This document shows positions 23,340 through 32,785 of a stretch of DNA of 64,000 bases, in pieces. The translations under genes and the position numbers were made by a program. The notes under the pieces were generated by a model. The model was not told where the DNA came from. It was given only the letters and a program-made list of their open reading frames with translations, and searched no databases. Source of the DNA: Brevipalpus yothersi (Eukaryota > Arthropoda > Arachnida > Trombidiformes > Tenuipalpidae). How positions within the stretch are numbered: the stretch's first letter is position 1; every line of letters begins with the position of its first letter. Where the stretch lies: positions 108,321-172,320 of the forward strand of contig QZCP01000745.1 of the NCBI GenBank assembly GCA_003956705.1, read 5' to 3'.

Positions 23340-24120
23340 CAGGATGTCGACCAAAATCTTTTCACACTACTCAATATGCTCTGACAATATCTTCTGAAGT
23401 GCTAATAATTTCATAACCAAGTTCAATCATTTCTCCATTCTGCACTTCTTGATGAAATCTATATCTATGTAAGGGGTGGTCTTTGTGTAAATACCAGGCA
23501 ATTTCTCATTGTTTGGACACTAACAAAAGTCTCCAACCCTACGAAAATTGACTTTAGGAATATTTTTGCATTTATCAGAACACAAAATGAAGAATTATAT
23601 ACAAAAAAGCGGGAAAAGAAGCAACTTTCTAACCAAAAAATGGAACCAAACTTGTTCTAACTAATTTTTCTTAGCAGTGCAGTTAGCTAAATCCGGCAGT
23701 CTTCAGCCTCATGAGTTAGCAAAATTTTATCAACTTAGAAGCGATTTTTTCAGTTTTCAGATTCGAGTTTTCAAAAAACTTTGAATCATTTAAAGATGTG
23801 ATTACCTCGAGCATGGTCCAGTTCAGCCTCGCGAGAGCGTGCATGATATGAATCAGAGGATGCTCTGGTCAGTTATTCATCCAATTTTGTTGAAGTTTCT
23901 TCCAACCAGTAACCGTTAGCTTTTGTCCTTCATATGTCTCACCATCAAAGTTAGGTAAACAAATTGGAGAAGTTTTTTGAGAGAATTTCTAAAACTTATA
24001 AAGCTGTATCATATCCTTCAATGTATACCAAACTTTCCACTTATTTTAGGCAACGATTGCTTCAGTATCAAATCTGATAACTTTCGATTCTGAACCAAAC
24101 ACAATGTCTTTTGCTCAAAA
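23340..24120 (-). pseudogene. Decayed third copy of the S1 serine protease
   Basis: DNA on the minus strand aligns by eye with the two protease genes at 30.1-34.3 kb. 23,410-23,520 matches the last-exon C-terminal stretch (TTGATGAAATC, TTTGTGTAAATACC, GTTTGGACACT). 23,880-24,110 matches the middle of exon 3 (AATTTTGTTGAAGTTT, CCTTCATATG, CACCATCAAAG, AAACAAATTGGAG, GCTGTATCATATCC). The stretch that should hold the Ser-loop exon start (GDSGGP) and the small fourth exon is absent or unrecognisable. Frames are broken throughout. The order and strand match the intact copies, so this is a dead member of the same family about 6 kb away. Exact ends are uncertain; weak similarity may reach 24,450. 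Confidence 0.75.
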
Positions 24121-24635
24121 ACGCCAAAATGGAATTGTGAACTAAGTTTCAATCAAAATGTTCATTAGTGCAAATGGTGCAAAAAATATATGAGATTGTT
24201 TTCGAAGCTTCTCTCCAGCTTCATTAACGATCGCCAATGTGAGGAATCGTCAAGCAATGGAATAAGTTTATCAGCTCAATTTTTTTATCTAAGTTGACCA
24301 ATTTAAGGGACCATTCGAAATACAGATGCAATTTCTAACATCGTTTGGAAAGTTTTATTCACTCATAAGTTCTTGAGTCTCAAATAAGCGCGCTCTCATA
24401 TAACTCCACCTTCAAATTGAAACACATGGATAAGCTTTCCAGATTCTGGATTCCAGTCCAAAATCTGGAAATCAGATCAAAAAGTTAGTGAGTAGTGATT
24501 TTACACCTCTGTGCTCATGATAAAGTATCTCTCTCTATCAATTGCTTAATTGAAAAATTTCTCTATTTTGCTTGGTAATTAGAAGTCAATTTTGAATTGA
24601 TTTTTTTCAATAAGTGAAAAATTACAGTTGTTAAA
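24121..24635. other. Intergenic, no supported gene
   Basis: This probably includes unrecognisable 5' remains of the decayed protease copy and the short promoter of the acetyltransferase. I see no other feature. Confidence 0.4.
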
Positions 24636-25199
24636 ATGAGTAGTTTCAAAATCCGACCTGCTACGGCAGATGATTGTGTCCATATTTTGGATTTTGTGAA
24701 GAAACTTGCTGAATATGAAAAAATGGCCGATAAAGTGCACCTTGATTTGGAAACTTTCAAAGATGATGGTTTCGGAAAAAATCATGCTCCTCGCTTCCAT
24801 TGTTTGGTGGCTGAAAATTGTGACGACAAATCAATAATGGGCTATTCCCTATACTTTTATTCATACTCAACGTTTGATGGTAAGAGAGACAAAAATTAAT
24901 GACAAAAAATTGACGTATTTTTTCCTGATTCAGGTAAAAGTATTTACATGGAAGATATCTTTGTAGATCCTAATCATCGAAAGAAAGGTGTTGCAAAGGC
25001 TCTTCTCAGCCATCTTTGCAAGTTTGCCACCGAAAATGGATTTAAAAGAATAGATTTTGCTATTCTCAAGTGGAATGAACTTTCGATCAACTTTCACAAA
25101 TCTTTTGGTGCTGTGAATATCTCCCAGGCTGAAGATTGGGAAGTATATCGCTTGAATGCTCAAGCTATCGAGAAAGGTGCTGAGAAAGCTTCAAGCTGA
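24636..25199 (+). CDS. GNAT acetyltransferase, spermidine/spermine or thialysine N-acetyltransferase type, 169 aa
   Basis: Exons 24636-24879 and 24934-25199 are separated by a 54-bp intron, phase 1. The product is a single GNAT domain of typical length (about 170 aa). Matches to animal SAT1/SAT2 are IRPATADDC at the N-terminus, LAEYEKM, DGFG, FHCLVAE, YMEDIFVDPNHRKKGVAKALL with the acetyl-CoA pyrophosphate loop RKKGVA (about 97-102), and WNELSINFHKSFGA, where SAT family members have WNEPSINFYKRRGA. The family acetylates spermidine, spermine or thialysine-type amines with acetyl-CoA in the cytosol. Substrate preference cannot be read from the sequence. The conserved Pro of WNEPS is Leu here. 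Confidence 0.88.
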
Positions 25200-25662
25200 T
25201 GATTAAAACTTTCAAAATGTTGAATGGAAGTCTATCATTTCATTGAATTGGTTTCTTTTCTCCTTTCTCACAGTAGCATTCATAAAATGGTAGAATTCTC
25301 ACTACACCAAGCTCATCGAATCACTCGTGAAAGTTGAGCAAGGATTAGTTTAGACTGACTGAAACTTCGTTGATACTCGTAAGAGCTAGGCTGTTATCAT
25401 AATTCTCATAGAACGGTCTTGAACGGGGGAATATCCAAATCACCCAAGAATTCTCTATTGCTTCCTACCAATCGTCGAAGATACATTGTTCAAAAAAGAT
25501 ACCTAACTCTCTCTCCAAAACAAACTACTATCGATCTGGTTTGATAATACCTGTTTCACGAAATGGTGAGAAATCGATTGTCTGGGAGGAAAAATTTCTT
25601 CATGTTCGAATGCTTGAAGAATCTTCGCAACTGGATATTCAGGACACTCTCTGATTCACTTA
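25200..25662. other. Intergenic, no supported gene
   Basis: This lies between the acetyltransferase stop and the convergent orphan gene. I see nothing in it beyond the likely 3'UTRs. Confidence 0.45.
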
Positions 25663-26875
25663 TTATTCTAAGGAAAAGATCGAAAAATTGAACAGCTTGA
25701 AATTCTCCAAGTGAGACTCGAGATCTTTTCTTATAGCTAGGGGGTGAACCGAAATCACACGTTTTATGATCTCGCTATCATCAGATTCTTTCGGCTTGGT
25801 CCTTACAGGGCCGAGGAAGTTATTCACTCTATTATCTTTATCTGGGAACCATGATCGGAATGCAAAGGCCTCGAGGACCAGAAAAGGGCTGAATAGTGAT
25901 AGGTAGCGCTTGAAGATCTTTTCCTCAGCTTGATCAATCACATGTGTGATATTCAGGAAGAACCATTCCATTGTTGATGTCTTTAAATAAGGCAAAACTG
26001 GTTTCACAAATGCTGGACGGAAAAATTGCTGGGTTGTATCCCTGTTGTCCATTCTTGACCCTTGGCTATCATGGGGAAGAATCGAACCACTTGAAACTAT
26101 TCTCTTGGACTGAGAGAAAAAAAGTTGATTGAGAGATTGGAGAATTCCAAGAAAAGAAGAGCAGGATTTGTAGGAAAATACTCACGCTTGACTGATGTTT
26201 GAATTCTTTCCTTTTGCAGTGTGGATATCCAATTCCGAATTGAATTCCGGAGCTATCATTCATCAGAGTAGCTTTCAACCTGGATATAGTGAATGAAGAA
26301 TTGGAGGAGAAGGAGTAATTTTAGCTTGGCTATGACTTGAGATAAGAATATCAGATCAATTCAATAGCCTCGATTTCTAAATAGAGGCAATTCAGTGAGT
26401 CCATCTTTTCCACTCAACTTTTACATGGTACTTACTTATGGAGAGGCTGACGAATATAAGCAGTACTGGTAACCGACCAACCAAATTCCTCGTAAACCTT
26501 ACTTAAGAACTTGATATTACTTCTTAGAAGATGATAGAGCTGTATCGGAAGTGGATTGGCGGTGAAAAATCATTGAATGATTTCTAAATCAGTTTCGATT
26601 TGGTATGACATCTAAAATTGATGCACATCAATATCTTAAGAAAGGTAAAGACATCATGTTGAGTATTAAAGAAGATATCCTACCTTCACCACTTTAACAT
26701 CATGGATAATGGGTTCGCCCCTCAAACGCCTCTCATTTTGAGCTCTTCTTTCTCTCCTCAACATCCTCCTGATCCTCTCCAGATGCGGAGATTGGAAGAA
26801 AACGGTTGAAATCTCAACAGGTAAATCTTTTCTCCTGGAAGAACGGTTGAGACGTAAAACAGTTACCTTGGTCAT
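25663..26875 (-). CDS. Orphan protein, 4 exons, 278 aa
   Basis: Exons 26875-26684, 26539-26436, 26279-26186 and 26109-25663 join in frame (phases 0, 2, 0) with good consensus sites, which supports a real spliced gene. Residues 1-64 are strongly basic (ERIRRMLRRERRAQNERR). The middle holds FLSKVYEEFGWSV and GIQFGIGYPHCKRKEF. The C-terminal half is hydrophobic-aromatic and helical (KTSTMEWFFLNITHVI, EKIFKRYLSLFSPFLVLEAF), ending in an acidic/basic tail. No signal peptide, clear membrane segment or known motif is seen. A basic N-terminus could bind nucleic acid or act as a nuclear signal, but I assign no function. It lies tail-to-tail with the acetyltransferase and head-to-head (about 630 bp) with another orphan gene. 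Confidence 0.65.
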
Positions 26876-27500
26876 TTGAATGTGAGAGGAAGAAATGATT
26901 GAAAAATCGAGAAAGTTTAAACTTGATTATTGGATAGGAGGAGAAAAGATTACTCAAACTTCACAAGAGTTAGAAGCGAATTTAATTCTTTATAGCGGAG
27001 AAAAGCTGACGCAATTGATTATGGAATGCAATTAGATATGAACAAGCATCAACAAATGAATAAATTCTTCAGCACGTGTGCCGCTCTCACAAAAAGCTTC
27101 TGTGAGTCTATTTTGATCCACACTAGATGGATCTACTCATTACTTCGGAATATTTCGCGCTGAAATAGTTGGTGGCATTACATGATGAATTTCTTCATAG
27201 AAGATTCTGATCAAGAATTTCTGACTCCAATCAATCCACTCAACCCGAATGGACTCCATTCGATGTTGTGATCCTAGTGATGAATCTGTGCTATGATCAT
27301 TTATAAATCATATTCTCATCGTGCAGTTTTTCGGATACTACTCCATGGTAAGATTCAAACTATTATAATTTTTCCTCCCACTTGCTGAACCATTGATTCT
27401 TTGTTCCTGTTCTCTGAGTAGTAAATTTGACAAGCCCTCACCATCAACTAACAAACGCCATCGTCAATCCATAACTACTCAACTCATCGCGCATTTAAAA
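26876..27500. other. Shared upstream region of two divergent orphan genes
   Basis: The stretch separates the start codons at 26875 (-) and 27501 (+). A short non-coding exon ending in ATG-GTAAGA near 27345 is possible for the plus-strand gene, but no phase-compatible coding exon was found. Confidence 0.35.
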
Positions 27501-28739
27501 ATGTCGAAGCATTCGAAAGATAGGTATCTCAAGAAGCATGTCCTCCCTTCGAAAAAGGTATGTGTTCCCCATTGAGACCCTTCATGTGTAGCACTCCAAT
27601 TCTGTCATCAGATATGAATCTATATATGATGAAGTTTTTTGAATATTACCGTATTTTCTATTGGTTTCGATCATCTCTTATCCTTTCAAGGTAAACAAAA
27701 GAGGGAATCCTGGAGTGACCTTCGATTTTTTCTCCAACAATTTCATCAGAAATAAGCAAGCTCTCAAAGCCGTCCTTGATCAAATAATGTCAAACTATTT
27801 TGATTTGAAGGATATTGAATATGAGCATGTAGATAACTCTCTCCCAAACAGCCATCATGGGAGAAGACACAGAACTATGACAAGTCTTTTCGTTTTGAAC
27901 TCCCCACACGCTGAAGACTCCAGAATGGCAGATTGTCTCAAACCAAAGTTGTGCTTAGAACTTCAAAACAGTTTCACTTTGACCGATTGGCATCGCCTTG
28001 AAATAAACTATGTTTTCTCATCGTTGAGACATTCATGAATCTATATCATGAATTCAAGGACTTGAAGCGTGCGATTGAATATATAGAGGTGCCTTATTTG
28101 GTAGTTCTCTATAGGCACACTCCAAGAAGTTTCAATGCATGCAAAATTTGTCCAGACTACCACAAGGTGCTTATCAAGGACTTTGATCATCTCATTCTTT
28201 CAAGAGGATCAGTGCGAGATCATGGTGATAAAATACAATCAAGAGTGGCTATGATTAGCCTTGATATGGTCAACAAAACTGAAAAAAGTAGCCATCTAAA
28301 TGATAGTACATATCATTCTCTTCTCTTTCTCAAAAATCCAGAAGCTTTCAAGAATGAACATGCTCATGACTGCCCACCCGAGTTGGCTCAAGTACTGGAA
28401 GATTTTCAAAGTAGTGAGGCTGAAAAAGAATCTCGGGATCCTGATGCAGAACTCAATTCCTGCGATGTGAAGCACCTAATTAAGAAAGGATATATAAAAG
28501 GAGTTGTGAATTATCACGCTGATATGTTTGAGAAAGCCTTATCTGATGGAGAAATCAAGGAGTTTTTCGAGAAAGAAAATTCATATTCTCTCAATTTGCT
28601 TGGAGTTATTCACTACTTTCTGAACATTGATAGATCTGGAACGTCTCTAACTCAAGTATTGGAGGAGGTGGAAAAATTGTATCCTTCTTTGGAATCAGAA
28701 AAGATAGAAAAATGTATACGCTTCTTGAAGGAACTCTAA
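27501..28739 (+). CDS. Orphan gene in two overlapping frames; second frame OST3/MAGT1-like thioredoxin-type domain (weak)
   Basis: Exon 1 (27501-27557) encodes MSKHSKDRYLKKHVLPSKK. Exon 2 starts at 27691 and stays open to a TGA at 28038 (135 aa in total). A second frame, 234 aa, starts at 28035, so stop and start overlap as ATGA, and runs to 28739. The second frame contains EVPYLVVLYRHTPRSFNACK with a CKIC motif, then a helix, then ISLDMVNKTEKSSHLNDSTY and LLFLKNPEAF. This order (strand, CxxC, helix, strand, segment, strand) resembles the lumenal thioredoxin-like domain of OST3/OST6/MAGT1, though no membrane segments follow; instead there is a charged helical tail. A one-base shift inside the roughly 36-nt overlap would join both frames into one protein. 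Either this is one gene with a frameshift (assembly error or mutation), a missed intron, or two products. No orthologue is recognised with confidence. Confidence 0.5.
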
Positions 28740-28789
28740 TTCCCCATCGCTTAGATTTTTCTACCACTTGTGATAACTTGTGATAAGAT

Positions 28790-29038
28790 TCATAAAATGG
28801 TCAATTGTGCTTCTGTCAGCTTTCGAAACTCGACAGAAAACTCTATTTGATCCTCATCTACTACTTTTGAAATCGAAAATCCGGGAGCTGTCAGAGTCAA
28901 CAGGATGATATGATATTTTTCACCTGAATGCACTGATATTCCATAAATCAGGTATGGTTCCTTACGATAAAGGCAGCAGGGATCAATGATTGAGCTGAGA
29001 GCTTGACGAGAGTTGAGAACATTAGAATTAGACAACAA
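28790..29038 (-). CDS. Possible terminal exon of an unknown gene
   Basis: An open frame without its own ATG reads ...DPCCLYRKEPYLIYGISVHS, then KYHIILLTLTAPGFSI, then a charged end (EDQIEFSVEFRKLTEAQL). The composition is protein-like with alternating beta-strand character. A TTGAATTAG acceptor lies just upstream at about 29,055. A short upstream coding exon (ATGAATGCCTTTG then GTAAGC near 29,235-29,250) is conceivable but phase-linked only by assumption. I recognise no family. Confidence 0.3.
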   Translation of the reverse strand: MLSNSNVLNSRQALSSIIDPCCLYRKEPYLIYGISVHSGEKYHIILLTLTAPGFSISKVVDEDQIEFSVEFRKLTEAQLTIL

Positions 29039-30075
29039 AGGGAGGACAGAACTAATTCAATTGCTCCTAGCATCAAATGTGATTTGATCCTTTGTGGATC
29101 ATATCCTCAATTGCGAGAGCTTTCCAGTTCTATCGTTGTTGTCTCATAAGTACGCGATGAATCCAAAGGTTAACATTGGACTTTGATGGATGTCAAGATT
29201 TCATAGTCTCTTGTGTTTTTCTGACTCTGTGCTTACCAAAGGCATTCATTTTCAACACCAATGATACCGAGATTCTCTGGGAATTGATCTAATCCAGTGC
29301 CCCCCATGACCCACCTTAGCAATACCATAAGGTAAGAGCCAATTTATTCTAAAATTAGATTCAAGCACTATGAGGTGCGGATATTAGTCAATGAAACTCT
29401 AAAAAATTTCAATGTTGTTAGTATCAAGGGACAATTTATGGTGATTTAGGATGTTTCGATCATATTAAAGAGAAATATAATTATGATAAAAATGATCATG
29501 GATGATTTCAAGGAGAAAATCAATTTATACAAAATCTGTATCCCACAAAAAAAATGTTTGTATCCTTTCGACATGCTCATGATGGCTTTCCATGTCAAAA
29601 ATATGCAAAATTCGAGCAACGACTCTGAGCAAGAAGTTAATAAATATTAAGTTATCAAGTTGATAGTTTCATACGGGATAGATATGGAGCTGAATCGATG
29701 TAACATATTCGACTACACCAGAACTCTTATTGGAAGAATCTAACCAACTCCATATGATTAAATTTCAGGTCAAATTCAATGACTAGATTTCATGATATTG
29801 ATGGAAGAATATCCTCCTGAATAGAAGAACGTAAACTCACCTTAATTAGCCTCGAGAAGTGTTACCGTGTCTGTTGGAAGGTGTTCTATACATTCATGTG
29901 AATACTCTATAGGGAAACTTGCGAAATATTAATGATGTTCTGTTATTCTTAATCGCTGAATCTGAGAAAGATGACAAGTATTTTAGGAAGAATTATTCTT
30001 TTGGAAACTTAATTCCATAAAAATTAGGCAAAATTTTCGAATGAACCGATTTGTTTTAACTTTTAACTGTTCATT
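29039..30075. other. Intergenic; contains a flank of the protease duplication
   Basis: 29,680-29,830 and 29,930-30,060 are similar to 32,430-32,600 and 32,640-32,770, the DNA just downstream of the second protease gene. The rest holds nothing that I can identify. Confidence 0.55.
30009..30014 (-). terminator. Mutated poly(A) signal of the inactive protease copy
   Basis: The position matching the AATAAA of the active copy (32723-32728) reads AATTAA on the minus strand here, within otherwise similar sequence. Confidence 0.45.
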
Positions 30076-31514
30076 TTAAAATCGGCTTCTCTTCTCAGCC
30101 AAAATCTCTTCAAATTTCTTTTGGACTACATCCTCTTTAGTGCTGATCATTTCATATTGGAGCTTTTCACCATTCTCAACCTTCTTGATGAAATCCATGT
30201 ATGGTTGAATCTTTGTGTATATACCTGGTCTCTTCTCTTTGTTGGGACACTCAGGTCCTCAAGACACTAAACCAACCAGGTAGTAACGACCGTTATCAGG
30301 ATTCTTCCACATCAGAGGACCACCACCATCTCCTCCACAGGCGTCTGCCATATTATCAGTGCTCATGGCGCACACCTTTGAGATGTAAAAAGATATGATG
30401 ATTTTAACGACATAATGAGGTGATCATAGATCAATTCACTTCTACAATGTCGATCAGCAGTCTCTTTGGATCGATCAATCGAAATTTTCGAGTTGTAGTT
30501 CAGTTTTGGCTAATACTTTCATCCACATATCGTATCTTATCTCCGGAAGAAAATATTCACTTACCTCTCGGTTTTCATTGAACACTCTCGGAACATTCCT
30601 TTCACCAACAAGTGTTGCCTGAATATCGCTACACTTTTTACCTAAGAGAGAGATAGTTCAATTATCCTCCTATTGGATGTACTATTATAACATTCCATTA
30701 CCGGGAATATGGTGTACATCAGCTTCATGAGCATGATTCGGTAGAAATAGGGCCTTAGTTAGCTTGACGAACCAAAATTTTGTTGAAGTTTGTCCCCAAC
30801 CGGCAACAGTAAGCTTTCTTCCTTCATATGGTTCACCATCAAAGGTGGGCAAACAAATTGGAGCAGTTTTTCGAGAAAATTTGACAGGATTTCTCAGAAC
30901 TAACAAAGCTATATCATAGCCTAGTAAATTTTCATGATAAAAAATTCCCGACATAATTTTTTCCACGGATTGAGGCATGGATTCACGACCTTCTTCGTTT
31001 GTAGATATCAAACCAAGATGAACTTTGACCGATTCTATTTCGACTTGAGCCATTATTATTGTACCATGTTCAGTCTCTGTCCTTTTGTAGACACAGTCTG
31101 CGGTCGTCAGTACAAGCTTTTCTGATATTAGAACAGCTCCACATATAACCTTACCCTCAGGTTTTTCGATGCTAATTTTGGAGAAGTTGAGAGAGCTTTG
31201 AGAATACTTTATCTAGAAAGTTTATCGAAAATTAATACCTCAGACGGGCTAGCCATGGATATTTTCTGTTCTCAACTTTTTGGCCTTCAAATATTCGACT
31301 CACAGAGTTGGCGATACCACACTCTGAATTTTTGAGAATTGAATGACAGGAAGACAGATAAATAAGATTGAAACAGCATCAAACAACATTAAATTTTTCA
31401 AGATGATGGCCTTTCAATGATGAAAAATTTTCACTTACTTTCTTCATCAAAAGTAGAGACAAACGTGAACAAGAAAAGTGTGAAAAGGAATATTGAGAAC
31501 GTAATTTTCAACAT
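30076..31514 (-). pseudogene. Inactive S1 serine protease paralogue with catalytic substitutions and internal TGA
   Basis: Five exons: 31514-31439, 31323-31239, 31171-30702, 30641-30565 and 30375-30076, with the same borders and phases as the neighbouring active copy. A signal peptide (MLKITFSIFLFTLFLFTFVS) and a short pro-segment precede SVSR|IFEG. The catalytic His motif TAAHC reads TTADC (His to Asp, needing two base changes). The Asp motif GYDIALLVL is kept. The Ser motif GDSGGP reads GDGGGP (Ser to Gly, one base). The codon expected for the 215-like residue of the SWG/ARG segment is TGA (30259-30261), followed by an otherwise open frame of about 60 codons to a TAA. The protein would stop after VGLVS, losing the C-terminal helix. 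With the TGA read through it would be 334 aa. Mite inactivated protease paralogues (SMIPP-S type) are known to carry such triad changes, so it could have been a functional pseudoprotease that has since become truncated. Confidence 0.88.
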
Positions 31515-32785
31515 CTTTACTGTTTCCTTATCAAAATTAAAATAATACTCCCCCCGCTTCTCGATGAAGTTATATTCATTGGCTAGTTGGCCAAATGGGT
31601 ACGTTAGCACTCATTCAACCCATGTATGCTGACGATTTTACCGAAGCTTCTAGACACCTTGCGAAATATGTCAATCTTCTTATTGATCTTAATTTTCAAT
31701 GATAACTCAATTTGGTGCTTACAAACTTACAAATGCAAAGATAAAGTGTCAAATAAAATTACTTTTCAAACCATTCTGATAACACTATCTATTCCAGCTA
31801 TATTTGTGTTTCAAATTCATCTATTGATATTTCCTGGGTTGTCGTTAGGACCAATTTCTGTTTAGATTTTTTAAGCAATGAGTTCATAGCCAGTTCTCCA
31901 CATGATGGAAGGAAACTTATAATTTATTAATGAGAAGCTCCTTATCATTCGTTGGAAATATTCATTTTTGAAGTTCAGAACATTTTGTCTGTACTTGGGC
32001 TTTCTTGAAAGTCTAATCGTACCACCCATTCGTTTACTTTTCCTAACCGTAAATTAGATCATTCGATTCACCTGAAATATTCCATCTCGTTAGACAAAAT
32101 CAAGGCCCACGATTCCGGTGTATCAAGTTTTTTAATGCACACACTATTCCTACTTGTTGGTCCTGATGACCACAAATCTTCATCATAAATTCAAATTTAT
32201 GAATGGAAATATGCGTAAAAGTTATAATTCATAACGATAAATGCACTGTTATGAGTAATGCGATGGCTCTATTTGCACCAAGCTCCCATGTTTTGTGGAA
32301 ATAATCGTAGAGAGAAGGAAAAATTAGGCAAGATCGAGTCCCTGAGATGGATTTATTTTTTCTAATGGCTCATTGAGCAAAGTTTACGAGCTTAAGGATA
32401 AGAAATATTGAGTTGATTATATCACACGAGATGGAGATGGACCTGGATCGATATGGCATTTTCGGTTACATAGGAACTCTGATCGGAAGGCATCACAGCT
32501 CTGATTGGAGGAATCTTATAGATTCAATAAGATCAAATTTTTGTTCTAATGTTTCTCGTCAAAACCAATCACTAGATTTCATGATATCGATGGAAGCCTC
32601 TAGAAACGCTACCATCTCTAAACATCAATAATGGAATTCATGAAATATTCACGTTGTTCTGTTATTCTTAATCAAAGTATGTGAGACATGACCAGTATCT
32701 TGGGAGAAATTATTTTGAAAACTTTATTCCCTAAAGGTTAGGCAAAATTTTCGAATGAAATGAATTCCATGCAACTTTCGATTCT
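31515..32785. other. Spacer between tandem protease copies, carrying duplicated flanks
   Basis: 31,530-31,625 resembles 34,320-34,400 (upstream flank), and 32,430-32,770 resembles 29,680-30,060 (downstream flank). The short plus-strand frames at 31626-31865 and 32413-32631 are not supported; the second one lies in the duplicated flank, and its counterpart is interrupted by stops. Confidence 0.5.
32723..32728 (-). terminator. Poly(A) signal of the active protease copy
   Basis: An AATAAA on the minus strand lies about 58 nt after the stop codon at 32786. Confidence 0.6.

Noticed and set aside
31626..31865. 79-codon hydrophobic plus-strand frame between the protease copies
   Set aside because: Composition follows AT-rich DNA; no counterpart is maintained in the duplicated flank.
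32413..32631. Plus-strand frame downstream of the active protease
   Set aside because: The duplicated counterpart at 29.7 kb is interrupted by stops, so coding is unlikely; it is duplicated spacer.
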